Notes under the pieces: model-generated
What the model saw: only the letters and a program-made list of their open reading frames with translations
Told to the model about the DNA's origin: nothing
The model's database searches: none
Made by a program: the position numbers and the translations under genes
Shown: positions 4,907 to 5,651 of the stretch, piece by piece
How positions within the stretch are numbered: the first letter of the stretch is position 1
Layout: each line of letters begins with the position of its first letter
DNA from: Candidatus Atribacteria bacterium
GTDB lineage: Bacteria > Bipolaricaulota > Bipolaricaulia > UBA7950 > UBA9294
Reading direction: 5' to 3'
NCBI GenBank assembly: GCA_004525685.1
Contig: SPBW01000138.1
Span: 1-5,651, forward strand
Length of the DNA stretch: 5,651 bases

Positions 4907-5178
4907 TCATTCGTCCCCGAATCGGAGTGCCCGCTTGACTCCTGCCTAACTCCGTCGAGAACTGGGCATTGGAGCCGTGATGGTGAAGAAACGCGGAATG
5001 GAGCACTTGCCTGCTCGGAACAGGAGAGGTCGCCCACCCTGCGTAGAGGCAGAGACCCATCTCGCGAGGAGCCAATCAAGCCACTCAGCGGAAAAGCACC
5101 CGTCACGAACGCGCCGTGTCGCTGCCGGCTCGAGCGGCGCCCACGCTGCCGCGGCTCGTAGGTGCTTCCCAGTCGAGG
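4907..5178. other. Intergenic stretch with no supported gene
   Basis: Reading frames here are open by chance on both strands. Their products are rich in Arg, Ser and Pro, lack hydrophobic periodicity and resemble no family. Several short self-complementary segments occur, for example GAGCA/TGCTC near 4998-5013 and a GCTCGAGC palindrome at 5128-5135. I found no match to tmRNA, RNase P RNA, SRP RNA, 6S RNA or the common riboswitches. It may hold an unrecognised structured RNA or decayed sequence. Confidence 0.5.
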
Positions 5179-5184
5179 TAGAAT
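5179..5184 (+). promoter_or_regulatory. -10-like element just before the CofE-like gene
   Basis: TAGAAT matches five of six bases of the -10 consensus and ends 9 nt before the ATG at 5194. A transcript from it would begin about 0-4 nt from the start codon, that is, nearly leaderless. This would explain the missing Shine-Dalgarno: GAGG at 5174-5177 is 16 nt away, too far. No clear -35 box is seen. Confidence 0.3.
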
Positions 5185-5193
5185 CGATCCCTG

Positions 5194-5651
5194 ATGAACG
5201 CCAAGCCGGGTCGAGAAGCTGGAAGCTCGTATCGAACAGCCGTCACGTTGACGCCACTCTCCGTGGAGGCTCGAGTAACTGTTGGTAGTGAGGGGACGTC
5301 GTCAGCCGGCGAATTCGTCGCGCGGCTTCTCGGCCGAAACAACGTAGCGCCCAAGGATCATGACGTTCTCGTCCTCAGTTCGAAGGTCATCTCCTTCTGC
5401 GAGGGAGACGTCATCCACCTCTCCTCCGTGAAGCCGCGCCCCCGAGCGCGCGTTCTCGGCCGCATCTTCGGAAAGGACCCACGCAAGGTCGAGCTCATTC
5501 TTCGGACGGGTCCGATCATCGCCATCATCCCTCTCAAGTGGATCATGAGCATCCGTTCGGTTCGCCAGGCGAGCACATCGCGAGCAGTCGATCCAGATGC
5601 GATGCTGCGGGGATACACCAGCGTCAACGCCTTCGTGTTCATCGTTCGCGC
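5194..5651 (+). CDS. CofE-like F420-0:gamma-glutamyl ligase family protein (5' part)
   Basis: The frame stays open from ATG 5194 to the window end, giving 152 residues of a protein cut by the edge; an in-frame TAG at 5179-5181 limits the start. The core DVLVLSSKVISFCEG (57-71) followed by DVIHLSSVKPRPRAR (72-86) and DPRKVELILR (95-104) fits the N-terminal part of the CofE/FbiB family (PF01996). Enzymes of this family add glutamate to coenzyme F420-0 using GTP. The conserved NAGIDxSN region would lie just beyond the edge, so enzyme activity cannot be judged. Residues 113-145 look diverged from classical CofE, so a paralogous, non-F420 function is possible. Base composition is more GC-rich than in the operon. 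It is transcribed away from the ABC operon. Confidence 0.75.
   Translation, partial: MNAKPGREAGSSYRTAVTLTPLSVEARVTVGSEGTSSAGEFVARLLGRNNVAPKDHDVLVLSSKVISFCEGDVIHLSSVKPRPRARVLGRIFGKDPRKVELILRTGPIIAIIPLKWIMSIRSVRQASTSRAVDPDAMLRGYTSVNAFVFIVR

Noticed and set aside
5025..5045. Minus-strand AGGGTGG resembling a T-box antiterminator
   Set aside because: The rest of the conserved element (ACCGCG) and a following terminator are missing, and the downstream gene is not tRNA- or amino-acid-related.
4864..5106. Minus-strand ORF of 80 codons in the divergent region
   Set aside because: Low-complexity, no recognisable motif, and it runs through the hairpin and operator region; most likely chance.
5020..5110. 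Weak resemblance to glycine riboswitch on the plus strand (GAGGAGCCAA, CTCAGCGGAAAAG) and to the TPP 5' half on the minus strand (GGGTGC, GCTGAG)
   Set aside because: The paired CUCUC element of the glycine aptamer and the TPP 3' core (CCTGAT...TAAT) are absent, and gene context gives no support.
4977..5288. Plus-strand ORF preceded by GGAG, overlapping the start of the CofE-like gene
   Set aside because: The product is Arg/Ser-rich with no domain pattern, and it overlaps a better-supported gene by about 95 nt in another frame.
5358..5642. Minus-strand ORF of 94 codons
   Set aside because: It is the antisense shadow of the CofE-like reading frame, which carries clear family motifs.

Overview
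The window is bacterial chromosomal DNA of moderate GC, roughly mid-50s percent by eye and somewhat higher at the right end. It shows no mobile elements, CRISPR arrays or rRNA. The organism cannot be identified from what is visible. An IscR-like Rrf2 regulator, a three-part MacB-type ABC system and a gene resembling F420-0:gamma-glutamyl ligase (CofE) would fit an uncultured lineage such as Chloroflexota or another F420-using bacterium. That placement is inference only.

Layout, left to right. (1) 1-111, minus strand: a tRNA-Arg(CCU) followed directly by a perfect 15-bp hairpin, probably the end of the transcript. (2) 115-807, minus strand: rnc (RNase III), whose stop codon lies 3 nt from the mature tRNA 5' end, so the two are probably co-transcribed. 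A possible 62-codon ORF upstream overlaps the rnc start by ATGA. (3) 1019-1462, plus strand: an Rrf2-family regulator with three Cys and one His placed as in IscR, behind a good sigma70-like promoter whose spacer holds an inverted repeat. (4) 1474-4766, minus strand, converging on the Rrf2 gene: a four-gene operon, read from 4766 downwards. It encodes a secreted protein with a duplicated DUF4430-like module and a C-terminal His cluster, a MacB/FtsX-type permease, a LolD/MacB-type ATPase, and a membrane-anchored OB-fold-like protein with a CxxxC motif. The junctions are ATGA overlaps; the one gap is bridged by a 10-codon mini-ORF that overlaps both neighbours by ATGA. (5) 4767-5193: a 427-nt divergent non-coding region with two inverted repeats, an extended -10 promoter for the operon, and a hairpin. 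(6) 5194 to the window end, plus strand: the 5' part of a CofE-like gene, cut by the window edge.

The most interesting unit is the operon in (4). An ATPase and permease of the mechanotransmission type are encoded with two envelope proteins of unknown function, each carrying potential metal or redox residues. This suggests an uncharacterised envelope ABC machine. Whether the neighbouring IscR-like regulator controls it cannot be shown from sequence. The tRNA/rnc block and the CofE-like gene look like independent housekeeping or cofactor functions.
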